Of a DNA stretch of 64,000 nucleotides, positions 37,119 through 46,743 are shown piece by piece. Origin of the DNA: Muribaculaceae bacterium (GTDB taxonomy: Bacteria > Bacteroidota > Bacteroidia > Bacteroidales > Muribaculaceae); assembly GCA_009775355.1 (NCBI GenBank), contig VSPN01000001.1, positions 67,701 through 131,700 on the forward strand. Reading direction: 5' to 3'. Under the pieces are notes generated by a model, which saw nothing but the letters and a program-made list of their open reading frames with translations, was not told where the DNA came from and ran no database searches. How positions within the stretch are numbered: the stretch's first letter is position 1; every line of letters begins with the position of its first letter. Made by a program: the position numbers and the translations under genes.

Positions 37119-38345
37119 ATGATAGAGGACAACATCATCAATAAAGAGCAAAACGAAAAGACCGTGCTTGTCGGACTCGCCACACGCGCCCAGAATGAAA
37201 GCAAGACCGCCGAGTATCTCGATGAACTCGCGTTTCTGGCCGAGACTGCCGGTGCGGAACCCGTGGCCCGTTTCACCCAGAAACTTGACTATCCGAATCC
37301 CCGCACATATGTGGGAACCGGCAAACTGGAGGAAATCCGCGAATATGTGGAAGAGAACGAGATCGGTCTGGTCATATTCGACGACGAACTTTCGTCCAAA
37401 CAGGTGGCCAACATAGAGAAAGAGCTTAAGGTCAAGATACTCGACCGCACCAGCCTCATTCTCGATATCTTCGCCAAACGCGCTCAGACAGCAACCGCCC
37501 GCACACAGGTCGAACTCGCGCAGTACCAGTATCTTCTTCCTCGTCTGACCCGCATGTGGACTCACCTCGAACGCCAGCGCGGAGGAATCGGAATGCGCGG
37601 TCCCGGCGAGACGCAGATCGAGACCGACCGACGCATAATCCTTGACAAGATATCGCGTCTCAAGGAGGAACTGTCGGCCATCGACCGACAGAAAACCGTG
37701 CAGCGCAAGAACCGCGGGAAGATGCCCCGTGTGGCACTTGTAGGCTACACCAATGTCGGCAAGTCAACACTGATGAATCTTCTGAGCAAAAGTGACGTGT
37801 TTGCTGAGAACAAACTGTTTGCCACTCTCGACACAACAGTGAGAAAGGTCGTGATCGAAAACCTTCCTTTCCTGCTTTCAGACACTGTAGGCTTTATCCG
37901 CAAGCTGCCCTCGCACCTTGTCGACTCGTTCAAGTCGACGCTCGACGAGGTCCGCGAGGCCGACGTGCTGGTGCACGTGGTCGATGTTAGCCATCCCAAT
38001 TTCGAGGAGCAGATCGAAGTGGTCAACAAGACGCTGGCCGATGTGTGTGAATCGGCTGAAAAGCCCATGATCATGGTATTCAACAAGATCGACGCTTTCA
38101 CCTACACACCGAAAGATCCCGACGACCTGACCTCCGTCAGACGCGAGAACATACCTCTCGAGGATTTCAGAAGCACATGGATGAGCCGCATGGATAACAA
38201 CTGTGTCTTTATATCGGCCAAGGAGCGCATCAACATCGAAGAGCTTAAAGAACTGCTTTATCAAAAAGCGAAAGAGATACATACGGCAAGATTTCCGTAC
38301 AACGACTTCTTATATCAGAAATACGACGACATATCAGAGACATGA
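37119..38345 (+). CDS. hflX: GTPase HflX (ribosome-associated)
   Basis: Ribosome-splitting and quality-control GTPase, 408 residues. The start at 37119 is preferred because upstream Mets would place the palindrome inside the coding region. The N-terminal HflX domain (GLATRAQNESKTAEYLDEL and YVGTGKLEEI) is followed by the coiled region with MRGPGETQIETDRR. The G domain has GYTNVGKST (G1), DTTVRK (G2), DTVGFIRKLP (G3), FNKID (G4) and SAKE (G5). Its stop overlaps the next start by 4 bases (38342-38345), so it is translated together with the DUF4954 protein. Confidence 0.96.
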   Translation: MIEDNIINKEQNEKTVLVGLATRAQNESKTAEYLDELAFLAETAGAEPVARFTQKLDYPNPRTYVGTGKLEEIREYVEENEIGLVIFDDELSSKQVANIEKELKVKILDRTSLILDIFAKRAQTATARTQVELAQYQYLLPRLTRMWTHLERQRGGIGMRGPGETQIETDRRIILDKISRLKEELSAIDRQKTVQRKNRGKMPRVALVGYTNVGKSTLMNLLSKSDVFAENKLFATLDTTVRKVVIENLPFLLSDTVGFIRKLPSHLVDSFKSTLDEVREADVLVHVVDVSHPNFEEQIEVVNKTLADVCESAEKPMIMVFNKIDAFTYTPKDPDDLTSVRRENIPLEDFRSTWMSRMDNNCVFISAKERINIEELKELLYQKAKEIHTARFPYNDFLYQKYDDISET

Positions 38346-40114
38346 GCAACCTCACACATGACATAACGGCCGAGACAAGTCTCCGCCGCCGCCCGCTCGA
38401 ATGGTGGGAAAGACGCAAGCTTGAAAGCAACGGCTGCCGTTCGCTCGACTGGAGTTCGGTGCGTCTGTGCGACGCCACCGATCTCGACTCGGTGCGTAAT
38501 GTGGAGTTCGCAGGCGCCGTCTCTCTGGGCATAGTCCGCAAGGAACTCGGGTCTGTGATAGCCGACGCAAGAATAGAAAACAGTGTGGTCGGAGACTATG
38601 CATGCATACGCGGCATCGGCATCCATATCAAGAACTGCATTGTGGGCAGAAACGCCCGCATCACCGATGTCTCCCTGATAGAATTCGAAGCTGAGGCTCA
38701 GTGCGGTGTCGGCACAGAAGTCGATGTGCTCGACGAGACCGGGTCGCGCGCGGTAACGATCTATCCGGGTCTATCGGCTCAGACCGCCCTGCTAATGGCG
38801 CGCGAACCACGATGGAATGAGAGACATCTACGTCCGATAATAGAAGAACATGTGGACCGGCTGACACCGCGACATGTAATCGGCGACGGCGCAGTCATTG
38901 AAAACTGCGGAGAACTGCGCAATGTATGCGTCGGAAACGAAGTCAAGGTGTCGGGCGCACGCAGACTGAGCAACGGCATGATCATCAACAATGCTGCTCC
39001 CGGACGCTGTCTGGCCTTTGTCGGCAACGGCGTCGATGCCGAGAATTTCATCATCGAGGACGGCAGGGCCGATTCAGGTGCCATAATCAGAAACTGCTAC
39101 ATCGGACAAGGAGCCTCTCTTGAGAAAGGCTTCTCAGCACATGATTCTCTCTTCTTCGCCAACTGCTCGCTTGAAAACGGCGAGGCCTGCGCCATGTTTG
39201 CCGGGCCTTACACAGTGAGCATGCACAAATCGTCGCTGCTGATCGGATGCCAGACATCATTTATGAATGCCGGAAGCGGCACGAACCAGAGCAACCACAT
39301 GTACAAGCTCGGGCCGGTGCACTGGGGCATACTCGAACGCGGAGTCAAGACAAGTTCCGCCTCCTATCTGATGCTCGGCGCAAAGATCGGGGCATTCTCC
39401 CTGCTGATGGGACAGCACAAGACCCATCCCGACTCGTCGCAGTTTCCGTTCTCCTATCTGTTCGGCGACGAGAAGGGTGCCACAGTCGTTGTGCCCGGAG
39501 TGATGCTCCGCAGTTGCGGGCTCATGCGCGACGAACAGAAATGGCCGACACGCGACCGCCGGCTCAAACGCCGCCTCCCGATGCATGACCGAATAGTGTT
39601 CGACGTGCTCAACCCACTTACTGTCGACAAGATGCTTTCGGCTTCGGAAGTCATCGAAACACTTCTCGGACGTCCGGCCGACGATGACCGGTATCTGCGC
39701 TACAGGGGCATGAAATTCACGCGGGCATCTCTTGAAAGGGCTCGACACCTATACGAACTCGCCATTTACAAGTATCTTTCCACCCGAATGGAGAATGGCG
39801 GATTCCAGACGGGAGTAGACTTGGCACGTCCTGACGAATGGGTCGACATCGCAGGTCTCCCGATGACCCGCACGTATCTGCGCCGCGCCATGGAGGCGGA
39901 GTCGATAGAAGCGATGGAGAGAATATTCAGCGAGGCCATGGAGAATTATCCGGAGCTGGAACGTAAATGGATATCGGCCCGCTTTCCTTCCCGCTGGCAC
40001 AGACCGACCGAGGTCATTGCCGACTACGCACGCGAGTTCGACCGGATGATCGAGGAAGACCGCACGCGTTATCTCGAGGATCTTGCCGCGCAGAACGAGA
40101 TGCTCGGTCTGTAA
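38342..40114 (+). CDS. DUF4954 family protein (left-handed beta-helix)
   Basis: A 590-residue protein of the DUF4954 family, found mainly in Bacteroidetes. The first 400 residues show hexapeptide-like turns of a left-handed beta-helix (runs such as IGDGAVIENCGELRNVCVGN and GAIIRNCYIGQGASLEKG) as in acyltransferases and sugar nucleotidyltransferases. It contains a striking central block (NAGSGTNQSNHMYKLGPVHWG) and MGQHKTHPD, with His and Asn residues that could form a site. The C-terminal 190 residues are helical. No enzyme activity is established for the family; a nucleotide-sugar role is only a guess from the fold. It overlaps hflX by 4 bases. Confidence 0.85.
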   Translation: MSNLTHDITAETSLRRRPLEWWERRKLESNGCRSLDWSSVRLCDATDLDSVRNVEFAGAVSLGIVRKELGSVIADARIENSVVGDYACIRGIGIHIKNCIVGRNARITDVSLIEFEAEAQCGVGTEVDVLDETGSRAVTIYPGLSAQTALLMAREPRWNERHLRPIIEEHVDRLTPRHVIGDGAVIENCGELRNVCVGNEVKVSGARRLSNGMIINNAAPGRCLAFVGNGVDAENFIIEDGRADSGAIIRNCYIGQGASLEKGFSAHDSLFFANCSLENGEACAMFAGPYTVSMHKSSLLIGCQTSFMNAGSGTNQSNHMYKLGPVHWGILERGVKTSSASYLMLGAKIGAFSLLMGQHKTHPDSSQFPFSYLFGDEKGATVVVPGVMLRSCGLMRDEQKWPTRDRRLKRRLPMHDRIVFDVLNPLTVDKMLSASEVIETLLGRPADDDRYLRYRGMKFTRASLERARHLYELAIYKYLSTRMENGGFQTGVDLARPDEWVDIAGLPMTRTYLRRAMEAESIEAMERIFSEAMENYPELERKWISARFPSRWHRPTEVIADYAREFDRMIEEDRTRYLEDLAAQNEMLGL

Positions 40115-40175
40115 TCCGCAAGACAAGAGATCCGGCAAAAGACCATCGGTGCCGGTAAACATCACCTACATACAC

Positions 40176-40212
40176 TTCGCGCCTGCATGAACCTATGTCA
40201 TGCAGGCGCGAA
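40176..40212. terminator. Bidirectional hairpin between DUF4954 and valS genes
   Basis: A perfect 15-bp stem (40176-40190 with 40198-40212) around a 7-base loop, followed by TCTATTTTG on the plus strand. It separates two convergent genes. Confidence 0.88.
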
Positions 40213-40251
40213 TCTATTTTGTCATCCGGTGTCGCCGGAATATTCAGACCA

Positions 40252-42873
40252 TCATTTTGTAAGAGCAGCGAGCGAAGCCCTAATTGTGGCAAGTTTCTCT
40301 TCGGCGTCAGCCTTTTTCTTCCGCTCTACGGCCACGACAGCCTCCGGGGCGTTGGCCACGAATTTCTCGTTTGAAAGTTTCTTCTCGACACCCGCGAGGA
40401 ATCGCGTATAGTATTCGAGATCCTTGTTGAGCTTGGCCACCTCTTCCTCTACATTGACTTTGTCGGCGAGAGGAATCGAGTACTCAGCCTTGCCGACTAT
40501 AAATGCCGCCGCCGCAGGGTTTTTATCCTCTACTACCACGATGGAACTTATATTGCCCATCTTGACAATGACCGGATCGAGTCTGCTGTCGTGACGCGAC
40601 TGCACGTCAAGTTCAAGCGCGTCGCGCTGTGGAATCTGCTTCTGTTTGCGCACCGTGCGGATACCGGCCACAACCTCCTTGAGATGCTCGAAATCTGAAA
40701 TCAGCCGGGCATCGGCATCCCTGGGCTCAGGCAACTGTGCATACATCACGCTCTCCCCCTTCTTACGCTCGGCAAGATGCTGCCAGAGTTCTTCAGTAAT
40801 GAAGGGCATGAAAGGATGGAGAAGGCGCAGAAGCATGTCGAAGAACCGTATAGTCTCATTATAAGTAGTCTTGTCGACAGGCTGGCCGTATGCAGGCTTG
40901 ACAACCTCAAGATACCACGACGAGAACTCGTCCCAGAAAAGGCGGTAGAGAGCCATGAGTGCTTCCGAGATACGGAACTTGCCCATGAGATCGGCCATTT
41001 CGGCCATTGTCGCGTTGAGGCGGGCGTCAAACCATTCTACAGCCAGACGGGAACTTTCAGGCTGAGCGTCGTCTGCCACCTCCCATCCTTTGATCAGACG
41101 GAAGGAATTCCATATCTTGTTGCAGAAATTACGCCCCTGTTCGCAGAGCGAGTCATCATACATTATGTCATGTCCGGCCGGTGCGGCAAGCATTATACCC
41201 ATGCGCACACCGTCGGCTCCGAACTTCTCGATAAGATCGAGCGGATCGGGCGAGTTGCCGAGAGACTTAGACATCTTGCGACCGATCTTGTCGCGGACTA
41301 TGCCGGTGAAATAGACATTTCCGAACGGCTTGTCGCCGACAAACTCATATCCGGCCATGATCATGCGCGCCACCCAAAAGAATATGATATCGGGACCGGT
41401 CACGAGATCTGATGTCGGATAATAATATCTGAACTCCTCGTTGCCAGGATCAAGAATGCCGTTGAAAAGCGATATCGGCCAGAGCCATGAGGAGAACCAG
41501 GTGTCGAGACAGTCCGGATCGCGCTGCAGATCATCGAGAGTGAGAGCCTGGTCTCCGGTTTTCTCGATTGCCTTGACAAGAGCCTCTTCGTCAGATTCGG
41601 CTACGACATAGCCGCCTCCTGGCAGATGATAGGCCGGAATGCGGTGCCCCCACCACAGCTGGCGCGAGATACACCAGTCCTTGATGTTAGACATCCAGTG
41701 ACGGTAGGTATTCTTGAATTTAGCGGGCACAAAAGCTATGTCATCATCCTCTACAGCCTTGAGCGCCGGCTTTGCGAGCGATTCCATCTTAACGAACCAC
41801 TGCATCGACAGCTTCGGCTCGATCACTGCATCAGTACGCTCGGAATGTCCGACCTTGTTGACATAGTCCTCGACCTTCTCCACAAGTCCGGCGGCCTCGA
41901 GATCTTCCATTATCTTTCGGCGCACTTCGAAACGATCCATGCCGATGTACATGCCACCGGCCTCCGAGATCGTACCGTTGTCATTGAAAATATCGATCGA
42001 CGGCAGATCATACTTGTCGCCGAGCATGTAGTCATTGACATCGTGGGCGGGAGTCACTTTCAGACATCCGGTACCGAACTCCATCTCCACATAGCTGTCC
42101 ATGATTATCGGCACCGCACGACCCACAAGGGGCACTATCACTTTCTTCCCTTTGAGCCACGTGTAACGCTCGTCATCAGGATTGACACAGACAGCAGTAT
42201 CACCGAGAATCGTCTCCGGACGCGTTGTTGCGACAACTATATACCGGTCGTCACCCTCCACTTTATAGCGGAGATGATAGAGCTTGCTCTGCTCCTCCTT
42301 GTAGATCACCTCCTCGTCGGAAAGCGCTGTCAGGGCCTGAGGATCCCAGTTGACCATGCGCACACCCCGGTAGATCAATCCTTTATCATAAAGATCGCAG
42401 AAAACACGGATCACGCTTTTCGACCGAGTCTCGTCCATGGTGAACGCAGTGCGCGCCCAATCGCACGACGCTCCGAGCTTGCGGAGCTGCTTGAGAATTA
42501 TACCGCCGTACTTGTCGGTCCAGTCCCACGCATGACGCAGGAAGTCCTCGCGCGACAGCGAGTGCTTCTCGATGCCTTCGGCAGCGAGTTTGGCCACGAC
42601 CTTGGCCTCGGTAGAGATCGCGGCATGATCGGTTCCGGGCACCCAGCATGCGTTCTTGCCAGTCATACGCGCTCTGCGCACAAGTATGTCCTGAATAGTA
42701 TTGTTGAGCATATGCCCCATGTGCAGCACACCTGTCACATTGGGAGGAGGAATCACTATCGTGTAGGGTTCCCTGTCGTCGGGAACTGAGTGGAACAGAT
42801 CATGCTCCATCCAGTACGCGTACCATTTGTCCTCTACATCCAGAGGATTGTATTTGGTTGCCAGTTCGTTCAT
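40252..42873 (-). CDS. valS: Valine--tRNA ligase
   Basis: Class I aminoacyl-tRNA synthetase of 873 residues. The HIGH motif is VLHMGHMLNN near residue 45 and the KMSKS motif RKMSKSLGN near residue 530. The editing domain inserted in the catalytic core, the anticodon-binding helical domain and a C-terminal coiled-coil arm (about residues 805-870, VNVEEEVAKLNKDLEYYTRF) are all present. Length is normal for Bacteroidetes. Transcription converges with the DUF4954 operon and diverges from ald. Confidence 0.98.
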   Translation of the reverse strand: MNELATKYNPLDVEDKWYAYWMEHDLFHSVPDDREPYTIVIPPPNVTGVLHMGHMLNNTIQDILVRRARMTGKNACWVPGTDHAAISTEAKVVAKLAAEGIEKHSLSREDFLRHAWDWTDKYGGIILKQLRKLGASCDWARTAFTMDETRSKSVIRVFCDLYDKGLIYRGVRMVNWDPQALTALSDEEVIYKEEQSKLYHLRYKVEGDDRYIVVATTRPETILGDTAVCVNPDDERYTWLKGKKVIVPLVGRAVPIIMDSYVEMEFGTGCLKVTPAHDVNDYMLGDKYDLPSIDIFNDNGTISEAGGMYIGMDRFEVRRKIMEDLEAAGLVEKVEDYVNKVGHSERTDAVIEPKLSMQWFVKMESLAKPALKAVEDDDIAFVPAKFKNTYRHWMSNIKDWCISRQLWWGHRIPAYHLPGGGYVVAESDEEALVKAIEKTGDQALTLDDLQRDPDCLDTWFSSWLWPISLFNGILDPGNEEFRYYYPTSDLVTGPDIIFFWVARMIMAGYEFVGDKPFGNVYFTGIVRDKIGRKMSKSLGNSPDPLDLIEKFGADGVRMGIMLAAPAGHDIMYDDSLCEQGRNFCNKIWNSFRLIKGWEVADDAQPESSRLAVEWFDARLNATMAEMADLMGKFRISEALMALYRLFWDEFSSWYLEVVKPAYGQPVDKTTYNETIRFFDMLLRLLHPFMPFITEELWQHLAERKKGESVMYAQLPEPRDADARLISDFEHLKEVVAGIRTVRKQKQIPQRDALELDVQSRHDSRLDPVIVKMGNISSIVVVEDKNPAAAAFIVGKAEYSIPLADKVNVEEEVAKLNKDLEYYTRFLAGVEKKLSNEKFVANAPEAVVAVERKKKADAEEKLATIRASLAALTK

Positions 42874-43005
42874 TATTATGAAGATTGATAATTTGACTGC
42901 AAAAATAGCAAAAAAAAACCATATGACATAGAAAACAGACAGGTGGCATTCTTTGCCCGGGTGACATTTTTTGCATTTTTATGTTGAAAAACATATTGGT
43001 ATCCG

Positions 43006-43036
43006 TTTGCGGATCCGCACTAATGTTGTAAATTTG
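43006..43036 (+). promoter_or_regulatory. Bacteroides-type promoter of ald
   Basis: TTTG at 43006-43009, 19 bases, then TAAATTTG at 43029-43036, a full match to the consensus. The leader to the ATG at 43120 is about 77 bases. Confidence 0.88.
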
Positions 43037-43119
43037 GCGCGAAAACCGACAACAAAGTCCTCCGAGACACCGGAAGCGGCTTTCCACATCGAACCAATCA
43101 AAATCTAATACATCACATT

Positions 43120-44229
43120 ATGAAAATCGGAATTCCAAAAGAGATCAAGAACAACGAAAACCGCGTCGGCGCCACACCCGCAGGCGTCAAGGAACTTGTA
43201 GCCCACGGCCACACACTCTTCGTGCAGCACACTGCCGGCGAAGGAAGCGGTTTTTCTGACAATGAATACGCCGCCGCAGGCGCGACAATTCTTCCCACTA
43301 TAGAAGATGTATACGCTACTGCCGACATGATCATCAAAGTCAAGGAACCGATTGCCCCTGAATACAAACTTATCCGCAAGGGACAGCTCCTTTTCACATA
43401 CTTCCACTTCGCATCTGACCGTGCTCTCACCGAAGCCATGGTCGAGAGCGGAGCCACATGTATAGCATACGAGACTGTGACCGACCGCGACAACCGTCTT
43501 CCTCTCCTTATCCCCATGAGTGAGGTGGCAGGCCGCATGTCGATTCAGGAAGGTGCTCGCTTCCTCGAGAAACCGCAGGGTGGACGCGGAGTCCTCATGG
43601 GCGGAGTTCCCGGTGTCAAGCCGGCGAAAGTGCTGGTTCTCGGTGCCGGAGTAGTAGGCCGTAACGCCGCACTGATGGCCGCCGGTCTCGGTGCCGATGT
43701 GACCATCACCGACGTCAACCTCAATGTGCTCCGCCACTGTGCTGAAGTTATGCCAAAGAACGTCAAGACCCTCTATTCGTCACGCCACAACATCGAGCAG
43801 GAGCTTCCGACCACCGACCTCGTTGTAGGCTCGGTGCTTGTGCCCGGCGCAAAAGCACCGCACCTCGTCACAGCCGACATGGTCAAGATGATGCGTCCAG
43901 GCTCGGTTATGGTCGATGTCGCTGTCGATCAGGGCGGATGCTTCGAGACAACACATCCCACCACGCACTCCGAACCCACATATGTGGTTGACGGAGTTGT
44001 GCAGTATGCTGTAGCCAACATCCCGGGTGCCGTGCCTTACACCTCGACACTCGCTCTGACCAACGCTACAATGCCTTACGCACTTCGCCTCGCCGACCTC
44101 GGATGGGTTGAGGCATGCAAGCGCGACGCAGGTCTGGCCAACGGTGTGAACGTCGTAGACGGCAAGATCACATTCAAGGCAGTTGCCGACGCATTCGGTC
44201 TCGAATACACTCCCCTCGAACTGAACTAA
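43120..44229 (+). CDS. ald: Alanine dehydrogenase
   Basis: NAD-dependent enzyme interconverting L-alanine and pyruvate plus ammonia, 369 residues. The N-terminal domain opens MKIGIPKEIKNNENRVGATP with catalytic Lys (IIKVKEP) and His (FTYFHF) segments. The NAD-binding fold has GAGVVGRNAALMAAGLGADV, and SVMVDVAVDQGGCFETTHPTTHSEPTY near the C-terminal part matches the family signature. It stands alone between a consensus promoter and a strong terminator. It would feed alanine nitrogen into central metabolism or run in the reverse direction. Confidence 0.97.
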   Translation: MKIGIPKEIKNNENRVGATPAGVKELVAHGHTLFVQHTAGEGSGFSDNEYAAAGATILPTIEDVYATADMIIKVKEPIAPEYKLIRKGQLLFTYFHFASDRALTEAMVESGATCIAYETVTDRDNRLPLLIPMSEVAGRMSIQEGARFLEKPQGGRGVLMGGVPGVKPAKVLVLGAGVVGRNAALMAAGLGADVTITDVNLNVLRHCAEVMPKNVKTLYSSRHNIEQELPTTDLVVGSVLVPGAKAPHLVTADMVKMMRPGSVMVDVAVDQGGCFETTHPTTHSEPTYVVDGVVQYAVANIPGAVPYTSTLALTNATMPYALRLADLGWVEACKRDAGLANGVNVVDGKITFKAVADAFGLEYTPLELN

Positions 44230-44256
44230 AATCCACTAACTTCCATTTACACTATT

Positions 44257-44289
44257 AATGGCTTCCGTGTCGGCGACACGGAAGCCATT
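44257..44289. terminator. Bidirectional terminator after ald
   Basis: A perfect 15-bp stem (44257-44271 with 44275-44289) around GGC, followed by TGTCTTT on the plus strand. It lies between the convergent ald and BspA-like genes. Confidence 0.88.
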
Positions 44290-44334
44290 TGTCTTTAGAA
44301 CGAGACTCGACTCTCAGTAGCCCGATTGTCTCGT

Positions 44335-46503
44335 TCAACGTATGCGCACCTTACAGCCGTCTACCATATAGACACCAGGAGAGAGCCTGCGAATTTCATC
44401 GGCAGTCATGCCTTTTCCCACAAGAATACCTGACACGGTAAACACGTTGTGGGGATTGTACTCATCAATAGCCCCAACAGAGGCATAACTTCCGTTAATC
44501 ATCGCAAAACGACACCAACCGTCAGTAATATGATAAGTCTCCTCGTAACCTTCGGGGACATCGAGCATGGCGTTTTTATACACATAATCGATAAAAGCGG
44601 TTTCATCAAGAGCGGGAGGCGCTTCTCCACCGCAAATCACATCGGTTATGCGAACGCTTCCGGAGAAGGCCTTTCCGGATATGGCTTCCACCTCGGGAGC
44701 GAAGTATATTTTCTTGAGCATCTGCGCCTGATCGAAACCGGCGACAGTGCGGCATCCGCCACTGAAGCCGATGGTTTCCAGTCCTGACTGAAGGAACCAG
44801 CTGCCATGCACCTGACGGCCAAGCATGAGGTTCTTTATTGGCGATCCGCCGAACACCCCCATGCCGCTCAGAGAGAGCGAGACGTCACTGTCGGCAAGTA
44901 TGAAATTCTCAATCGCCTCCATGCCACCGAAAGCATTGGTATCGATAAATGTCACATCCTTGCCTACGGTCACATCAGTCATCTCCTTGCAGTCCAGAAA
45001 CGCACACCACTGTATCTGCTCCAGTCCGTCGGGAATCGTGACATCACGAAGTCTCGTGCCGGCAAACGACCAGCCACCAAGATATTCAAGGCCCTCGGTC
45101 AGATTGACCGATGTGATCGGACAGCCGTTGAAAGCGTTGTCACCGATATATCTCACTCCGTCGGGCAAAATGATATCCGAGAGGTTCGGACAGTAACTGA
45201 ACGCATCAGCGCCGATATAATCTATAGTAGAAGGCATGGCCACAGATACAAGAGCCTCACATTGCTGGAACGCCTTGTCCTCTATACACTCCACCCCTTT
45301 GCCGAGAACGACTTTCTCAAGAGCCGACCTCTGCATCCAGTTTTTAGCCGTACGACAGCCGCCGGCCAGAGTAAGCTCCCTGATAGATCCGTATCCAAAA
45401 TACGACATATCGCCGGTCCACTCCCTGCCGTTGTACACTATTTCGGGATCGGTCGATGACAATACATTCTCGCCGAATTCAAGATTCTCACCACCGTCGG
45501 CGAAAGTCAGACTCCTGAGACCGTAAAGCGAGGTCAGCGCGCCCTTCTCGATAAGTGTCACTGTTGAAGGTATCGTCAGTTCAACAAGCTGGTCACAGAG
45601 GGTAATCGCCCCCTCTCCTATCGTCTTCAGCCCCTCATGAAGAGCAACTCTCTGAAGCGCGTAGCAACACCAGTTAAGTCCGTCAAGACGGGTGCACCCT
45701 CCGCCGGTGGCAGCTTCTTCGAGTGCGAAACAGTCGAAAGATAGTGCGCGCGAAAGATCGCGACCTATATACAGACTTCTGACAGGGACCATATAGAAAG
45801 GATCACCATCCAACTCAAGCGGAATATCGGAATCCTCGATCACGAGTTCATCCATGGTGATATAGTTATTGTAAGCGAACGCATCGCTCCCGAGATATTC
45901 CACAGACGGCGGCACCGACAGACGACTTAGAGAAGCGAACTGGAACGCACCGGCACCGATGCGTTTCAGAGAAGCCGGAAGCGTCACGTCTGCCAGACTC
46001 CAGCAATTGGCAAATAAATTGTCGGGAATGACCTTCACCCCTTCACCAACGACAACCTCTACAAGATTTCCGTTTCCCTGAAACGCCCCGCATCCGAGAG
46101 TCTCGACCGAGCCGGGTATAGTAACTGAAACCAGACCGGCAGAATCGAAAGCGTAGTCGGAAATCGTCCTGACAGATTCAGGAATAGCGACATATGTCAT
46201 GTTATAGCAACCCCCGAAAGCCTGCTCCCCGATAAAAGTCACGGTATTAGGAATCACCACTGATGACACCGCCGACCTGTTGAACGCCCCGTCTCCGATG
46301 CCGGATACGGTATAAGGCACCCCATCGAACAGAACCGACTCCGGAATGACAATATCTCCCTCGACATCACTATTGTAACCGACACAGACAACGCCATCCT
46401 CCAACAGGTAATTCAGCCCTTTATACGGGAATTCCTGCGCATAAGAAAAAGCAGGCAAAAGCACTGCAGCCGCAAGAGTCAACAGATAATGAAACCTTTT
46501 CAT
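44335..46503 (-). CDS. BspA-type leucine-rich repeat surface protein (LRR_5)
   Basis: Secreted protein of 722 residues with a signal peptide cleaved near FSYAQ. Nearly the whole mature part is BspA/LRR_5 repeats of about 23 residues, with units such as VSGIGDGAFNRSAVSSVVIP and YIGDNAFNGCPITSVNLTEG. The C-terminus (SPGVYMVDGCKVRIR) resembles the truncated sorting-tail motif 'GiYiv.GrKv' seen on many Bacteroidales exported proteins, suggesting a surface or secreted location. BspA relatives bind host proteins or act in adhesion, but no specific ligand can be deduced. It converges with ald and diverges from trpS. Confidence 0.9.
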   Translation of the reverse strand: MKRFHYLLTLAAAVLLPAFSYAQEFPYKGLNYLLEDGVVCVGYNSDVEGDIVIPESVLFDGVPYTVSGIGDGAFNRSAVSSVVIPNTVTFIGEQAFGGCYNMTYVAIPESVRTISDYAFDSAGLVSVTIPGSVETLGCGAFQGNGNLVEVVVGEGVKVIPDNLFANCWSLADVTLPASLKRIGAGAFQFASLSRLSVPPSVEYLGSDAFAYNNYITMDELVIEDSDIPLELDGDPFYMVPVRSLYIGRDLSRALSFDCFALEEAATGGGCTRLDGLNWCCYALQRVALHEGLKTIGEGAITLCDQLVELTIPSTVTLIEKGALTSLYGLRSLTFADGGENLEFGENVLSSTDPEIVYNGREWTGDMSYFGYGSIRELTLAGGCRTAKNWMQRSALEKVVLGKGVECIEDKAFQQCEALVSVAMPSTIDYIGADAFSYCPNLSDIILPDGVRYIGDNAFNGCPITSVNLTEGLEYLGGWSFAGTRLRDVTIPDGLEQIQWCAFLDCKEMTDVTVGKDVTFIDTNAFGGMEAIENFILADSDVSLSLSGMGVFGGSPIKNLMLGRQVHGSWFLQSGLETIGFSGGCRTVAGFDQAQMLKKIYFAPEVEAISGKAFSGSVRITDVICGGEAPPALDETAFIDYVYKNAMLDVPEGYEETYHITDGWCRFAMINGSYASVGAIDEYNPHNVFTVSGILVGKGMTADEIRRLSPGVYMVDGCKVRIR

Positions 46504-46641
46504 AGCATGAAATGTTAGTCAAACTGGGATAAAATTAATAAAAATTCTCGAATAACCGAGATCTGATTGCACAAAATGCCTATAATAATCAGATTTCAGC
46601 ACATATTCACTAAAATATGCTGAAAACTGCGGATTTTTTAT

Positions 46642-46649
46642 TAATTTTG
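46642..46649 (+). promoter_or_regulatory. Possible -7 element of the trpS operon
   Basis: TAATTTTG matches TAnnTTTG and stands 95 bases before the trpS start in a 240-base intergenic region. No TTTG is found at the usual distance, so support rests on one element. Confidence 0.4.
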
Positions 46650-46743
46650 TACTTTGACCGTGCACGCCGCACATCCTTTTCACAACTGACTGTGGAGTCT
46701 GGCCGCACGGTGACACGTTCCACCCAGCAATGCACTCATCGAC

